Source: Chloroflexota bacterium (GTDB lineage: Bacteria > Chloroflexota > Anaerolineae > UBA4142 > SHND01). From it: 41,789 nt of DNA. Shown here one piece after another: positions 23,848 through 32,750 of this stretch. The notes under the pieces are model-generated. The model did not search any database. It was not told where the DNA came from and saw only the letters and a program-made list of their open reading frames with translations. The first letter of the stretch is position 1; each line of letters begins with the position of its first letter. The DNA lies in assembly GCA_016209205.1 (NCBI GenBank), contig JACQWQ010000182.1, positions 1 to 41,789 of the forward strand. The letters are read 5' to 3'. Made by a program: the position numbers and the translations under genes.

Positions 23848-24942
23848 TTATACGACAAAGGACGCGCGCAGCACTTGGAGCATTTGCGGAAAGGCGTATT
23901 CAAACGCGGCAATCACTTGCGGGTCAAAATTGGTGTTGGCTTGCGCCCGGATCATGCCGACGGCGTCGTGAGGCGACATCGGTTCACGATACGGGCGAAA
24001 GGTGGTCACGGCGTCAAATACGTCGGCGACGGCAAAAATGCGCGCGCTGAGAGGAATCGCTTCGCCGCGCAAACCGTACGGATAGCCGCTGCCGTCAAAT
24101 TTCTCGTGATGCGCAATCACAATGTCGCGCGCGCCGCGCAGAAAATCAATCTTTTCGACGAGCGCCGCGCCCCATTCGGGATGCTTGCGCATGATCGTCC
24201 ATTCGGCAGGGGTGAGCGAGGTCGTCTTGCGTAAAATTGCGTCGGGCACGCCGATCTTGCCAATGTCGTGCAGCAGCGCGCCGAGGCGCAGCGCTTCGTA
24301 CTCGTCCGCGGGAACGTTTAACGCGTCCGCAATCAACAACGTGTATGCAGTCACGCGCTGCGAGTGTCCTTGGGTCGCCTGATCGCGCAAGTCCAACGCT
24401 GCCGAGAGCGCATCCAACGTGGCGCCATAATTTTTTTGCAGGCGCCGGTTCGCGTCTTGCAACTCTTGATTTCTGCGGTGCAGATCGCCGAGCCGGTGCG
24501 CGTTGGTCTCGCGCAAGCGCGCGCTCAAGATGCGCAGCGTGTCACTGACGAGATGCGGATATGATTGCATGAGCGCGTGGAAAGCCAGCTTGCGAATTTC
24601 AAGCAGCACACACGCATTCAAAGCACGTGCACTGGCGCTGCGCGGGGCGTCGTCGAACAAAGCCATTTCGCCGAAAAATTCTCCGCTGCGCATCGTCGAA
24701 AGCTGCAGTACGTCGCTTTCAAAATTTTGAATGATTTGAATTTCCCCGTCGAGGATGACGTACAGGGCGTCGCCGACGTCGCCTTCGCTGAAAACGAGGT
24801 GGGCGGCATTGACCTGAAGGATCGAACACTGCGCGGCCAGTTGCGCCAACGCTTCGTCCGAGATGCTTGCAAAAAACGGAATCCGGCGCAGCTGATTCAA
24901 AATGCCGAATTCGGTGGAGGTTATTGCGTACGAGCCCAGCAT
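23848..24942 (-). CDS. cNMP-binding domain plus HD-GYP phosphodiesterase
   Basis: 364 residues. Residues ~15-130 are a cyclic-nucleotide-binding (CAP-like) domain (LVFSEGDVGDALYVILDGEI; GEFFGEMALFDDAPRSASA, with the phosphate-binding Arg). A helical linker follows, then an HD-GYP domain from ~175: GHSQRVTAYT, LLHDIGKIGVPD, HPEWGAALVEK, AHHEKFDGSGYPYGLRGEAI and FAVADVFDAVTT. HD-GYP proteins hydrolyse c-di-GMP; the His/Asp ligands and GYP are all present. It converges on the histidine-kinase gene, with four bases between the stops. A plausible point where cAMP-type and c-di-GMP signalling meet. Confidence 0.9.
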   Translation of the reverse strand: MLGSYAITSTEFGILNQLRRIPFFASISDEALAQLAAQCSILQVNAAHLVFSEGDVGDALYVILDGEIQIIQNFESDVLQLSTMRSGEFFGEMALFDDAPRSASARALNACVLLEIRKLAFHALMQSYPHLVSDTLRILSARLRETNAHRLGDLHRRNQELQDANRRLQKNYGATLDALSAALDLRDQATQGHSQRVTAYTLLIADALNVPADEYEALRLGALLHDIGKIGVPDAILRKTTSLTPAEWTIMRKHPEWGAALVEKIDFLRGARDIVIAHHEKFDGSGYPYGLRGEAIPLSARIFAVADVFDAVTTFRPYREPMSPHDAVGMIRAQANTNFDPQVIAAFEYAFPQMLQVLRASFVV

Positions 24943-24999
24943 TGTTGTTTCCCCAAGGGGAGTCCGTGTGCTCCAAGAACTTGGAAATTATATACACGA

Positions 25000-25028
25000 T
25001 TGCCTTTTTGTTCTATTCCCCCTATAAT
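25000..25028 (+). promoter_or_regulatory. Predicted sigma70 promoter
   Basis: TTGCCT (25000-25005), 17-base spacer, perfect TATAAT (25023-25028). Start near 25035, giving an ~80-base leader before the ATG at 25116; the leader is G+C-rich and can fold (GCGCGG / CCGCGC near 25080). Confidence 0.55.
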
Positions 25029-25115
25029 CGCGCCCAGTTACGCAACTCCTTGAAACCCTGCGGGTCTCGAACACTGCTGCGCGGTCCGCGCGTTCGCCGC
25101 AGCCCTCCCCGTACA

Positions 25116-25499
25116 ATGCAAAAAATGACGCGCCTGCAAAATTGGTTCAATACACAATCGCCGCGCCGCCAGTGGGCGGCGGGGTGCGCCGGAATTGTCT
25201 TGATTGTTGCGCTGTGCCTGTACAGCTTGGGATTAGTGAGCTTGCTGGTGCGCCCGGCGCTGGTGGCGACGCCGCCCCCGGCAACGGTCGTGCTGCAAAT
25301 GCCGACGGTCGTGCAGCCCACTTTTGTTTTGCCTACCGCGCCGCCGACGCTCGCGTTGCCGGGCAGCACCCTCATCGCGACGCCGACACAGGCGCCCATT
25401 CCGACACGCGCCCCAACCAATACGCCCACCGAAACGCCGACGCTGCTCCTCGACGAAAACGGCACGCCCATTTTTCCAACCGTGACGCCCACGCCATAG
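25116..25499 (+). CDS. Small membrane-anchored Pro/Thr-rich protein
   Basis: 127 residues from the ATG at 25116 (or 124 from 25125). One transmembrane helix (about 22-44, GCAGIVLIVALCLYSLGLVS), then an extracellular tail of Pro/Thr/Ala repeats (TPTQAPIPTRAPTNTPTETP) that ends PTVTPTP. Unlike the similar stalks at 10222 and 10995, no folded domain follows. No ribosome-binding site is visible. Function unknown; possibly a surface stalk or linker. Confidence 0.55.
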   Translation: MQKMTRLQNWFNTQSPRRQWAAGCAGIVLIVALCLYSLGLVSLLVRPALVATPPPATVVLQMPTVVQPTFVLPTAPPTLALPGSTLIATPTQAPIPTRAPTNTPTETPTLLLDENGTPIFPTVTPTP

Positions 25500-25555
25500 G
25501 TCCAAAAATCGCCCCTGCACGTAAGAATCTACGCGTTCGATTCTTCTAACTCGCG

Positions 25556-26809
25556 ATGAAGCTGCCCAAACGCATTGCCATGCTTTCCATGCACACTTCG
25601 CCTGTTGCGCGTCTCGGCGGTAAAGAGACCGGCGGGATGAATGTGTATGTCCGTGAATTGACCCGCGCGCTTGCCGCGCGCGGGATTGCCGTAGATATTT
25701 TTACGCGCGCATCCGATACGCACGCGCCGTGGATGGACACGGAATCTGTCGGCGTGGAAAATACGCGCGTAATCAACGTGGTCGCCGGACCGCGCGTGCC
25801 GGTGTCGAAACATCAACTCGTCAAATATACCGGCGCGTTCGCGCAGGGAATTTTTGATTTCGCGGCAAGTGAAAACCGCGTCTATGATGTTTGGCACGCG
25901 CACTATTGGTTGAGCGGCATGACCGCGCAGTGCTTGCAGGCCAAGGGCTTGCGCGCGCCCGTCGTGCAAATGTTCCATACGCTCGGCGCGATGAAAAATC
26001 GCGTCGCGCGTACGGCGACGGAAGCGGAAACAGACGCGCGCATCAACGCGGAACAAGCATTGATGCACAGCGTCGCGCGGGTGGTCGCTTCGACCCCGCG
26101 TGATATGGAACAGATGGTGGCATTGTACGGCGCGCCGCGCGCGAAAATTGCGATTATTCCGCCCGGTGTGGATACGAATTTGTTTCGTCCCGTGCCGAGC
26201 CAGCCGGCGCGCGATGTGATTGGACCGTACGATGAAAAGAGTGTGCTCTTTGTCGGACGCATTGATCCGGTCAAAGGCCTCGATACGTGGTTTCGCGCGA
26301 TGAAGCTGGTCGTGGATCGAGACCTGTCGCTGCGGCAGCGGCTTTGTGTGTGTCTCATTGGCGGTGATTTGGACGACGACCTCGATCCCGATTCCGAGCT
26401 CGCGCGTTTGGTGGAACTCAAAGAAGCGTTGGGCATCGGCGATATCGTGACGTTTCTCGGCGGACGCGCGCAGGCGGTGCTGCCGTTTTATTACTCGGCG
26501 GCGGCGGCGGTGGTGATGCCGTCGCGGTATGAATCGTTCGGTCTCGCCGCGCTTGAAGCCATGGCGTGCGGCGCGCCGGTCGTCGCGTCGGATGTCGGCG
26601 GGCTGTCCTTTTTGGTGCGCGACGGTGTGACGGGCTTTCTCGTGCCTGAAGGCAACGCGGAAATCTTTGCGGAAAAAATTCTACTGCTGCTGCACAACCC
26701 GAAACTGCGCGCGGAAATGGGCAAGCGCGGGGTGGAAGCGGCGCAAGAATATGCGTGGCACAACATTGCCGAACGCATGATTGAATTGTACCACGATATG
26801 CTGAATTAA
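25556..26809 (+). CDS. GT4-family glycosyltransferase
   Basis: 417 residues with GT-B fold motifs. N-terminal HTSPVARLGGKETGGMNVYVREL is the acceptor/nucleotide-site loop seen in MshA and sucrose-phosphate-synthase-like enzymes; then HAHYWLSGM, IIPPGVDTNLFRP, VLFVGRIDPVKGLDT and the E-x7-E motif SRYESFGLAALEAMACGAPV. It transfers a sugar from a nucleotide donor with retention of configuration. The donor and acceptor cannot be told from the sequence; D-inositol-3-phosphate glycosyltransferase is the nearest family by its N-terminus. The ATG has no obvious ribosome-binding site. Confidence 0.88.
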   Translation: MKLPKRIAMLSMHTSPVARLGGKETGGMNVYVRELTRALAARGIAVDIFTRASDTHAPWMDTESVGVENTRVINVVAGPRVPVSKHQLVKYTGAFAQGIFDFAASENRVYDVWHAHYWLSGMTAQCLQAKGLRAPVVQMFHTLGAMKNRVARTATEAETDARINAEQALMHSVARVVASTPRDMEQMVALYGAPRAKIAIIPPGVDTNLFRPVPSQPARDVIGPYDEKSVLFVGRIDPVKGLDTWFRAMKLVVDRDLSLRQRLCVCLIGGDLDDDLDPDSELARLVELKEALGIGDIVTFLGGRAQAVLPFYYSAAAAVVMPSRYESFGLAALEAMACGAPVVASDVGGLSFLVRDGVTGFLVPEGNAEIFAEKILLLLHNPKLRAEMGKRGVEAAQEYAWHNIAERMIELYHDMLN

Positions 26810-26832
26810 AGAGGGGTGCTGCCAGCTTACTT

Positions 26833-28545
26833 TTATCCCTGCTCCCGCAGCATGGTCGTTACGCGTTCCAAGAGTTCTAGCGGAAATTCGCGCCCCAGCA
26901 CGGACGCAATTTGCAGCAAATGGCGCGCGTTCGGCGGCAATTGATCTACCCGCGCCATGAGGACGCCGTGCAGCGTGTTGGGCACGTCGAGTGCGACGAG
27001 CTCGCGCGTGAGTACCCAATTTTCCCCTTGCTGTTTCAAATCGCCGCGTTCGATCAATATCCGCGTCAATTCTTCGACAAAAAGCGGATTGCCTTCGGCG
27101 CGTGATAAAACCAGGGCTTGCGCTTGCGGGGGCAATGTCCCCGGCGCTAAATCCGACAACATCGTGTGCGCGTCTGCTTCGGACAGGGGTGTGAGCTGAA
27201 TTTGCGCGGCTGCCGCGTTCGCGTGCAGCGCCGCGATAAATTCCCAGCCCGGTGTTTCGCGGTCGGGCCGCGCGGTGGCGCAAAACAAAACGCGCGTTTC
27301 GGGTAACGCGGCGAGCACGCGCTGGAGCACCTGACACGAAGGCGCGTCCGCCCAGTGCAGGTCTTCGCACACCAACACGACTGCGCCGCGCGTGGCGACT
27401 CGGGTCAATGCTTCGCGCAGCGCGTTGGCGTATTGTGCCTGCAACGTGGACGCGTCAATGCTGCCGCCTGCCGCGGCGTTGGTCGTTTCGGCGCCGCCGC
27501 GTAAAAACGCGAGCGCGGCATGTTCGGCGCCGCCGTTTTGCAGCGGCGCCAACACCCGCGCCAGGTCTGCCAGCAGCGCGTACGCGTGCGAGATGCCGTC
27601 CGGCGCGCACGCGGCGACGAGGAACAAAGTATCCGTGTCGCGCTGCGCTTGCGTCGCGTCACGCCATTCTTGGACGAGCCGCGATTTTCCCAAGCCCGCT
27701 TCGCCCAAAATCGAAACAAGCCGCAGTCCCGTTGCGTTGCGCATTTCGTGCGTGACGCGCTGCAATAACGCGAGCTCGCGTTCCCGACCGAGCAGCGGCG
27801 TGAGGAAATGGAGCGGGCGGTGCGTGCGTACCGTTTCACGCACGCCGACGAGTTGGCGCACGGGCTGTGGTTCGCTTTTCCCCTTGAACGGCATCGCGCC
27901 GCGCTCGACAAATTCAAACTGCTCGCGCGTGAGCCGCACCGTTTCCGCGCCGACGAAAATTTCGCCGCGTTCCGCCGCATCTTGCAAACGCGACGCGAGA
28001 TTCACCGCGTCGCCCAACACGGAATACTGCTGCCGCCCGCGCGAACCGATGCCGCCGGAAACCACCGTGCCGCTGTTGACGCCGATGTGCAAACCGAGGT
28101 CCAGTCCGCGTTCCTCATTCACCGCCGCAATCGCGCTCATCATGGCCAACGCGGCGCGGCACGCCTGCGCGGGATCGTCTTCGTGCGCGACGGGCGCGCC
28201 AAACAATGCGACGATGGCATCGCCGACGAATTGATCCACCACGCCTTGATGCGCTTCGATGATCGGCACGAGCCGGTCAAAACAAAAATTGATGAGGTCG
28301 CGCACCGCTTCGGGGTCAAGCGTTTCGGAAAGCGCGGTAAACCCCGAAAGGTCGGCAAAGAGGATGGTGACGAATCGCCGTTCGGCTTCGGGCGTCGTCA
28401 GGTTTGGCAAAGCGTGTGGGCGCACAAGTTCGCGCCCACAGTTCGCGCAGAAGGAGGCGGTGGGTGAGTTGGCAAAGGAGCAGTGGGGACAGATGGATGC
28501 AGTCAAAGCAGAACGAATTTTGGCATGAACATGATAATTGAGCAA
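26833..28545 (-). CDS. Zn-ribbon class III adenylate/guanylate cyclase with ATPase domain, C-terminally truncated
   Basis: 570 residues. N-terminal zinc ribbon (CPHCSFANSPTASFCANCG), class III cyclase domain (FADLSGFTALSE and DQFVGDAIVALFGAP with the two metal Asp, YSVLGDAVNLASRL), then an AAA/STAND ATPase (SILGEAGLGKSRL Walker A; VVLVCEDLHWAD Walker B). Relatives continue for ~400-500 more residues of TPRs; this one stops just after ASVLGREFPLELLERV. The start is unclear: TTG at 28545 or TTG at 28506, neither with a ribosome-binding site. A TPR protein that begins where this one stops lies at 36261-37730. Confidence 0.85.
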   Translation of the reverse strand: MLNYHVHAKIRSALTASICPHCSFANSPTASFCANCGRELVRPHALPNLTTPEAERRFVTILFADLSGFTALSETLDPEAVRDLINFCFDRLVPIIEAHQGVVDQFVGDAIVALFGAPVAHEDDPAQACRAALAMMSAIAAVNEERGLDLGLHIGVNSGTVVSGGIGSRGRQQYSVLGDAVNLASRLQDAAERGEIFVGAETVRLTREQFEFVERGAMPFKGKSEPQPVRQLVGVRETVRTHRPLHFLTPLLGRERELALLQRVTHEMRNATGLRLVSILGEAGLGKSRLVQEWRDATQAQRDTDTLFLVAACAPDGISHAYALLADLARVLAPLQNGGAEHAALAFLRGGAETTNAAAGGSIDASTLQAQYANALREALTRVATRGAVVLVCEDLHWADAPSCQVLQRVLAALPETRVLFCATARPDRETPGWEFIAALHANAAAAQIQLTPLSEADAHTMLSDLAPGTLPPQAQALVLSRAEGNPLFVEELTRILIERGDLKQQGENWVLTRELVALDVPNTLHGVLMARVDQLPPNARHLLQIASVLGREFPLELLERVTTMLREQG

Positions 28546-28552
28546 ATTTTTG

Positions 28553-28581
28553 TTGACACGCGCTAGTCAATATGATATGCT
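28553..28581 (+). promoter_or_regulatory. Predicted sigma70 promoter for the exporter operon
   Basis: TTGACA (28553-28558), 17-base spacer, TATGCT (28576-28581). Start near 28588, about 90 bases before the C39 exporter ATG. Confidence 0.5.
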
Positions 28582-28677
28582 CGCCCACACATAGCATCGT
28601 GTTGCGCCGGAAAAGTAACTCGCTTCGGAATTGCTTCGATTCTGCTCATCGAGCCATTGTTACGTCGTTGCCATTCT

Positions 28678-31389
28678 ATGAAAACTCACCTGCTGGTACA
28701 CGAGACGGTGCAAACCTCTGCAATGGATTGTGGTCCCGCAGCCCTCAAATCTTTATTTGAAAGTTTTGGAATTCACATCAGCTATGGTCGCTTGCGCGAA
28801 GCATGTCAGACCGACGTTGATGGAACCTCGATTGATACCCTCGAACAAGTTGCTAACCAGCTTGGACTTGAGGCAGAACAAATCATGCTGCCTCCTGACC
28901 ATGTGCTCTTTTCCCCGGCGCACGCTCTTCCCGCAATTGCTGTTGTACGACTCCCGAACGCGCTTACACATTTCATTCTGGTCTGGAATCATCTCGGGAC
29001 TTTTGTTCAAGTGATGGATCCAGCGGTGGGACGTCGTTTGCTCACTGCCAGATCATTCCTCAATAGTCTTTATCTCCATACGTTTCCGGTGACTGCCGCG
29101 AGTTGGCGCGAATGGGCAGGCACGGACGAATTTATCCAGCCGCTTGAATCTCGTCTGGAACAGCTCGGTATTGCGACAACAAGTCGCGCGCGCTGTATCG
29201 AACAAGCGCTCTCCAAATCAGAATGGTATCCCCTTGCAGCGCTTGATGCAGCAATTCGCATGGTAAACGGAATTGTTAGCTCTGGCGGATTGAAACGCGG
29301 AAATTGCACAGAAAGCGTTGTTGAAACTTTCTGGAAGCAAGCACTTGAACAGGGGTATGCCAACTCGGGTATTTCTACGCCGTACTGGTTTGTGCGTCCG
29401 GCTCCACCGGATGATCAAGGCCAAGAACAACTATATTTGCACGGAGCGCTTTTGTTGCGAGTGCGCTACAAAACAACGGAACTCAAATCTGCAGGGCAAA
29501 CGGACGCGGCAGATACAGCCAAGTCATTATCCCCGGAATTGGCCGCAACACTCGCAGAGCGTCCAACAACGCCGGGGCTGGAACTTTTCAAGTTGTTGGC
29601 GGCGGATGGCATATTCACTCCGTTGGGCGTGAGCATTTCACTCATTCTGTCGGCAGGAGTAGTTGTCATCGAGGCGTTATTATTCTGGCTGCTAATAAAT
29701 TCTCGACTAACAACAGGGTTAGTAGCGCAGAATTCAAATCTTTATGCCTTGACCTTTGCCGTCGTAACATTGGTTTTGATTATAGACTGGCAGAGCACAA
29801 GTTATCTCTTGCGCTTGGGGCACAAGATCGAAACGCGTTTACGCTGGGCATTTATGTACAAGATTCCACGGCTTGGAGATCGTTATTTTCGCAGCCGCCT
29901 TAGCTCGGATATGGCGGAACGAAGTCACAGCATTTATCGCATTCACTATTTTTCCGAAGTCGCAGGCAAAATTCTTTTTTCCATTTTTGAGGCTCTGTTT
30001 ACGACAGTGGGCATGCTCTGGGTGAGTCCCGGGCATGTTCTTCCCATCTTGCTTGCTGGATTTTTTGCCGTGAGTCTTCCTCTTTTTGCGTTCCCACTTT
30101 TGGCGGAACAAGATTTACGGGTGCGTGTTCATGTCGGTGCGCTGTCACGCTTTTATTTGGATGCGCTGTTGGGACTCGTAACATTACGTGCCCATCGCGC
30201 GGAACGCGCGGTGCGCCGTGAACAAGAAACTGTATTGCGCGAATGGCAGCGCGCCGCGACGGGAAATCTGAACGTATTGGTTGCTTTTCAAGCCGTCCAA
30301 ATCACACTCGTTTTGAGTTGTCTTGCTTGGTTGCTCGTCAGTGTTCTCTCAGAAAATGTTGCAACTACCTCCATCTTGCTGCTTACTTATTGGGGGTTGA
30401 GACTCCCCGTGGTGGGGAGAGAGATTATGCGCTATTTTCAACACTATCTCTCGCATCGCAATCTGATGCTCCGCTTGCTGGAACCATTAGGCGCACCGGA
30501 ATCGGGCGACCCGGTGGCAGCAATGGGTACAACACCAAAGCACGCACAATCGTCATCTTTACCACAAGGCACTGCAATTTCGATGGAAAATGTGCATGTA
30601 AAAGCAGCAGGGCATACTGTCTTGTCAGGCATTTCCTTGGAAATCGAACCGGCAAGTCAGGTTGCCATCATCGGACCTTCGGGAGCTGGCAAGTCGAGCC
30701 TGGTAGCGCTGCTTTTGGGATGGCACCAACCGGCGGAGGGAATGGTTTCTGTAGATGGTACGCCGCTTGACGCGGCAAAGCTTGAGCAATTGCGAAAGGA
30801 AACAGTGTGGGTTGATCCGGCAGTGCAGCTGTGGAATAAATCGTTGGCCGAGAATCTCAGGTATGGTTCCAAGGTCGAGCAGACGGAACGGCTTGCGTGG
30901 GCAATTGAGCAAGCCGAATTGTTGTCGGTGATTGAACAATTGCCTGACGGACTGAATTCATCGCTGGGTGAAAGCGGCGCACTCGTTTCGGGCGGGGAGG
31001 GACAGCGTGTGCGTTTGGCGCGCGGCATGTTACGTTCCGGCGTTCGTTTGGTCATCCTCGACGAACCGTTTCGAGGACTGGCGCGTGAACAACGCCGCAC
31101 GCTGCTCGCAAAAGCGCGTCAGCTGTGGCAAGGAGCAACTTTGATTTGCATTACGCACGACGTGCGCGAAACGTGTGACTTGGACCGGGTATATGTGATG
31201 GAAGGCGGGCAAATTGTCGAACAAGGATGCCCGTCCGCGTTGCTCGAGCAGCCCACGTCGCGGTTCAAGGCAATGTTGGACGCCGAGCAGACAGTACAGC
31301 AAGAGCTCTGGTCGGGGTCCTTTTGGCGACGTTGGTATATGCAGCAAGGACACCTTCAAGAAATGGAGCACACCATCGCGAATGAGTGA
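28678..31389 (+). CDS. C39-peptidase-containing ABC exporter (bacteriocin/RiPP type)
   Basis: 903 residues from the ATG at 28678; a TTG at 28657 is an alternative. Residues ~1-145 are a C39 double-glycine leader peptidase with all active-site residues: Gln12, Cys18 (QTSAMDCGPAAL), His98 (ALTHFILV) and Asp114 (VMDPAVG). A ~150-residue segment without recognisable homology follows (~150-300). Transmembrane domain ~310-620; nucleotide-binding domain from ~640: Walker A GPSGAGKSS, signature LVSGGEGQRVRLARGM, Walker B LVILDEPF, and His in CITHDV. Such proteins cleave the leader of a small peptide and export it. The layout with a second, peptidase-less ABC protein matches NHLM-type export pairs. 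Its stop overlaps the next start (ATGAGTGA). The region is visibly less G+C-rich than its neighbours. Confidence 0.88.
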   Translation: MKTHLLVHETVQTSAMDCGPAALKSLFESFGIHISYGRLREACQTDVDGTSIDTLEQVANQLGLEAEQIMLPPDHVLFSPAHALPAIAVVRLPNALTHFILVWNHLGTFVQVMDPAVGRRLLTARSFLNSLYLHTFPVTAASWREWAGTDEFIQPLESRLEQLGIATTSRARCIEQALSKSEWYPLAALDAAIRMVNGIVSSGGLKRGNCTESVVETFWKQALEQGYANSGISTPYWFVRPAPPDDQGQEQLYLHGALLLRVRYKTTELKSAGQTDAADTAKSLSPELAATLAERPTTPGLELFKLLAADGIFTPLGVSISLILSAGVVVIEALLFWLLINSRLTTGLVAQNSNLYALTFAVVTLVLIIDWQSTSYLLRLGHKIETRLRWAFMYKIPRLGDRYFRSRLSSDMAERSHSIYRIHYFSEVAGKILFSIFEALFTTVGMLWVSPGHVLPILLAGFFAVSLPLFAFPLLAEQDLRVRVHVGALSRFYLDALLGLVTLRAHRAERAVRREQETVLREWQRAATGNLNVLVAFQAVQITLVLSCLAWLLVSVLSENVATTSILLLTYWGLRLPVVGREIMRYFQHYLSHRNLMLRLLEPLGAPESGDPVAAMGTTPKHAQSSSLPQGTAISMENVHVKAAGHTVLSGISLEIEPASQVAIIGPSGAGKSSLVALLLGWHQPAEGMVSVDGTPLDAAKLEQLRKETVWVDPAVQLWNKSLAENLRYGSKVEQTERLAWAIEQAELLSVIEQLPDGLNSSLGESGALVSGGEGQRVRLARGMLRSGVRLVILDEPFRGLAREQRRTLLAKARQLWQGATLICITHDVRETCDLDRVYVMEGGQIVEQGCPSALLEQPTSRFKAMLDAEQTVQQELWSGSFWRRWYMQQGHLQEMEHTIANE

Positions 31390-32737
31390 CGTTTTTGCGC
31401 GTTGTGTTTGGTCCCGAGCTGAATTGGGTAGGGCGGTTGAATTGGTTGTGCGTGCAAGTGGATTCACTCGTACGCGGCAAATGCGCGCGCTTGAAGTTGA
31501 TGCCACCGCTGACGCCGCCCGGTCGCTGGGACAACAAATTGAATTTGCTGTCGCGCCTTTGGAGCTTGAAGTGGAACCGCGCGGTGTGCTCTATGGAGAA
31601 CTGGATCGCTTACTCTGGCAAGTGTGTCCGGCGCTTCTTGACGCTGCGGACAATCAGCGTTCAGAATTTATCGTTCTGCTCGCACGGCGCTGGCGCAAAT
31701 TGGTTCTGTTGGCGCCTGACGGAACCCGCCAAGCCGTATCCCCGCAACAAGTTCGCCGTTGGTTATGTCGCACCCAAGAGTCGCCGCTCATTGCAGAAAT
31801 GCAATCGCTTTTGGGCCGCGTCGGCATCGAGCCAAATCAACGCGCACGTGCCCAAGACGCGATTTTACGCGAGCGGCTCAAGACGCTTTGGGTTGAAAAT
31901 ATCTGGCAGCTGCGTCCGAGTCCCGGTACAAGTTTTTGGCGGCAACTCCAACGCGCGCGTATGCATTGGTTGTTGTTGGGTTTTGTCGCGTCCTACGTGC
32001 TGCTCTATGTCGGATGGTTCTTGCTCTGGGGCAATTTGGGTTCCATCGTCATCGCCAAAAATGCGGATCTGAACGCCATTGCGTTTTTGGTGCTGTTGAT
32101 TTTTATACTCGTCCCATTCCGCCTTGCCGCGCCGTGGTTTTACGGTACCTTGTCTATTCGTGTAGGCGAACTGGTAAAACGGCGGTTGTTGTATGGCGCG
32201 CTGCGTCTTGAACCGGAAGAGATTCGGCATCAAGGCACGGGGCAGCTTTTGGGACGTGTCATCGAGTCAGAGGCAATCGAATCGCAAGCGCTGGACGGAA
32301 GCGCATTTGTCTTTATGGGCTTGATTGAGCTCGTGATGACCATTCCGATTTTGATTGTTGGCGCGGGGGGCTGGAGTCAAGCTCTGGTGCTGGCGGTATG
32401 GGTTGGGCTGACATTGGTTGTGGCATGGCAATATTATCAAGCGCGGAGCCAGTGGACGCGCGCGCGCATGGGCATTACACATGACCTGGTCGAGCAGATG
32501 GTGGGTTATCGCACGCGCCTGGCGCAGCAGTCCTGTGAAGAATGGCATCGTGATGAAGAACGCGCGCTTGACGAATATCACACACTGGCGGAAAAAATGG
32601 ACTGTCGGATGGCGCTGTTGAAATCTGTCATGCCGCGCGGCTGGTCCGTGGTGGGCTTGTTGGGACTGCATATCCGTAAACTTAAGGGCTCTGACGGGGG
32701 TTATCTCCGCATAGAGCAGTGCCGCTCATCGGCTTAA
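31382..32737 (+). CDS. Second ABC exporter protein, N-terminal part (gene split by a MITE)
   Basis: From the ATG at 31382, overlapping the preceding stop. A ~190-residue cytoplasmic N-terminal domain of unknown fold replaces the C39 peptidase; then a transmembrane domain with helices near FVASYVLLYVGWFLL, AIAFLVLLIFILVPF and LIELVMTIPILIVGAG. After 429 native residues (...WSVVGLLGL) the frame enters the MITE at 32669 and ends at TAA 32735-32737, adding 22 foreign residues. The nucleotide-binding half is in the next frame. With the element and one target duplicate removed, the gene reads through as a 711-residue protein. Confidence 0.85.
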   Translation: MSDVFARCVWSRAELGRAVELVVRASGFTRTRQMRALEVDATADAARSLGQQIEFAVAPLELEVEPRGVLYGELDRLLWQVCPALLDAADNQRSEFIVLLARRWRKLVLLAPDGTRQAVSPQQVRRWLCRTQESPLIAEMQSLLGRVGIEPNQRARAQDAILRERLKTLWVENIWQLRPSPGTSFWRQLQRARMHWLLLGFVASYVLLYVGWFLLWGNLGSIVIAKNADLNAIAFLVLLIFILVPFRLAAPWFYGTLSIRVGELVKRRLLYGALRLEPEEIRHQGTGQLLGRVIESEAIESQALDGSAFVFMGLIELVMTIPILIVGAGGWSQALVLAVWVGLTLVVAWQYYQARSQWTRARMGITHDLVEQMVGYRTRLAQQSCEEWHRDEERALDEYHTLAEKMDCRMALLKSVMPRGWSVVGLLGLHIRKLKGSDGGYLRIEQCRSSA

Positions 32738-32750
32738 GTTTACGGATATG
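32669..32750. mobile_element. 82-bp MITE with 10-bp target duplication
   Basis: Perfect 18-bp terminal inverted repeats CATATCCGTAAACTTAAG (32669-32686) and CTTAAGTTTACGGATATG (32733-32750), flanked by identical GTTGGGACTG on both sides (32659-32668 and 32751-32760). It carries no gene. It provides the stop codon for the upstream half and a GTG for the downstream frame of the split ABC gene. Its ends do not match the IS at 33643 or the other two MITEs in the window. Confidence 0.92.

Noticed and set aside
25556..26809. Specific assignment of the GT4 enzyme as MshA (mycothiol synthesis)
   Set aside because: The N-terminal loop is similar, but no other mycothiol genes are present and GT4 specificity cannot be read from these motifs.
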